Below, piece by piece: positions 62,958 to 64,000 of a DNA stretch of 64,000 bases. The translations under genes and the position numbers were made by a program. Under the pieces are notes generated by a model. It had not been told where the DNA came from, searched no databases, and was given only the letters and a program-made list of their open reading frames with translations. Location of the stretch: positions 225,634 to 289,633 of the forward strand of contig CAZNXJ010000003.1 in NCBI GenBank assembly GCA_964577115.1, written 5' to 3'. Within the stretch, counting starts at the first letter, position 1, and each line of letters starts with the position of its first letter. This stretch comes from CAZNXJ01 sp964577115. Its GTDB lineage: Bacteria > Planctomycetota > Planctomycetia > Pirellulales > Pirellulaceae.

Positions 62958-63323
62958 TTAGCCTAGACGAACCGTAGCATTGGCGAGTCGAGCGACGCTG
63001 TCCGCATTATGGCTCACGAGCAACGTTGGAATTTGGAATTCGGCGATAACCTGAGCCAAATACTCGCTAATGCTAGCGCTGAGTTCCGCGTCGAGTGCAC
63101 TGAATGGTTCGTCCAAGAGAAGAATACGCGAGTCCCTGAGTACGGCGCGGCCGATGGCAACACGCTGCTTCTCGCCTCCACTCAACGAGGCAGGACGCCG
63201 ATTGAGAAGTGGCTTGAGATTCAGAATTTCGATCGTTCTCGAGAAACTGAAGTGCTTGCTACGCGAGCGATGTAGTCCGTATCGCAAATTGTCATTGATC
63301 GGGTGAAAACCCGATCCCTGACA
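62958..63323 (-). pseudogene. C-terminal remnant of an ABC-transporter ATPase (molybdate/sulfate-like)
   Basis: The frame reads FHPINDNLRYGL, a helical part (TIEILNLKPLLNRRPA), then signature LSGGEKQRVAIGRA, Walker B ILLLDEPFSALD and the His loop LLVSHN, and a normal stop. Walker A and the Q-loop are missing. Upstream, coding similarity ends at about 63323, where an in-frame TAG lies at the start of the heptad repeat (63328). So the gene has been cut by the repeat element, or lost its start with it. The ModC-like wording follows from DNLRYGL and LSGGEKQRVAIGRA; the exact substrate is open. Confidence 0.8.
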
Positions 63324-63327
63324 CTAA

Positions 63328-63517
<190 letters not shown>

Positions 63518-63535
63518 ATCCACAGAGACTGTTTC

Positions 63536-63895
63536 ATGAAAGCGTTCCGGGATCTTCAGGTGTGGCAGAAGAGTCATGCGCTCACGTTGGCTGTCTATGC
63601 CGCAACGCGCGAGTTTCCTCGCGAAGAGCGGTTTGGCCTCACGAGCCAGATTCGTCGTGCCAGCTCGTCGATTCCGGCAAATATCGCTGAAGGCTGTGGA
63701 CGCTCAGGCGACAATGAATTGCGGCGTTTCTTGGAAATCGCGATGGGCTCGGCAAGCGAACTCGAATACCACCTACTTCTCGCCCACGATCTGCATATGC
63801 TTGCCCCAGGACAATACGATCCCCTCAATCAACAGACCTGCGAAGTCAAACGCATGCTCGCAGCCTTCATTCAGAAGCTGAAGATCAACCACTAA
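63536..63895 (+). CDS. Four-helix-bundle protein (23S rRNA intervening-sequence protein family)
   Basis: 119 residues, complete. Family motifs (PF05635): FRDLQVWQKSHALTLAVY, FPREERFGLTSQIRRASSSI, PANIAEGCGRSGDNELRRFL and EIAMGSASELEYHLLLAHDL. Four helices are predicted. Relatives are found inside 23S rRNA intervening sequences, and the diversity-generating retroelement protein Avd has the same fold; both form small oligomers, and a nucleic-acid role is likely. The gene is enclosed on both sides by GCTGACC arrays, so it travels with the dispersed element. Confidence 0.92.
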   Translation: MKAFRDLQVWQKSHALTLAVYAATREFPREERFGLTSQIRRASSSIPANIAEGCGRSGDNELRRFLEIAMGSASELEYHLLLAHDLHMLAPGQYDPLNQQTCEVKRMLAAFIQKLKINH

Positions 63896-63902
63896 CCACC
63901 AA

Positions 63903-64000
<98 letters not shown>

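Overview
The window looks like a planctomycete (Pirellulales-like) chromosome from a draft or metagenome assembly. Pointers are GC-rich DNA, a planctomycete-style exosortase, CRTAC1/UnbV and NHL proteins, a Ser/Thr kinase fused to an Hsp70-like domain, a type II secretion locus with very long secretin proteins, and loose ribosome-binding sites. A run of exactly 100 N (57858-57957) marks an assembly gap. The lineage is inferred from gene content, not from a marker gene.

Layout. 1-13,600: mixed single genes: the edge of a probable YeiH-type transporter, the kinase-Hsp70 fusion, an HbpS/GlcG-like secreted protein, a SIMPL protein, a Tat-exported amidohydrolase, an MscS channel, a hybrid histidine kinase with an ethylene-receptor-like copper-binding sensor, a DUF456 protein and a CRTAC1/UnbV lipoprotein. 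13,650-22,150: a methyltransferase, an exosortase with a TPR partner, a ceramidase-like protein, and an esterase joined to a 5'-nucleotidase C-terminal-like domain.

22,300-46,350: secretion block. Two proteins built from secretin N-type domains lie divergently. One is a 1611-residue array with no pore domain; the other has a long acidic tail. Then follows a type II secretion (pseudopilus) operon in the order E-F-G-H-I-J-K-L-M-D plus a lipoprotein. The M protein carries a C-terminal GspC/PilP-like region, and the secretin has about nine N-type domains.

46,390-52,930: a BON protein, a DUF1579-like protein, an NHL lyase-like gene coupled to a large exported protein of unknown function, and a CaCA antiporter. 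52,950-61,590: two B12-independent enzyme units, each behind its own near-consensus promoter and cobalamin riboswitch: nrdA-nrdB (class Ic type, with Phe at the radical-Tyr position) and metE. This implies that B12-dependent isozymes exist elsewhere in the genome and that B12 switches these backups off.

57,598-58,020 and 63,328-64,000 hold two copies of a dispersed element: 7-bp GCTGACC-like arrays around an approx 88-bp conserved core. The second copy surrounds a four-helix-bundle (23S rRNA IVP family) gene and lies exactly where an ABC-transporter ATPase gene is truncated, so it behaves like a mobile or spreading element. The window ends inside this array.
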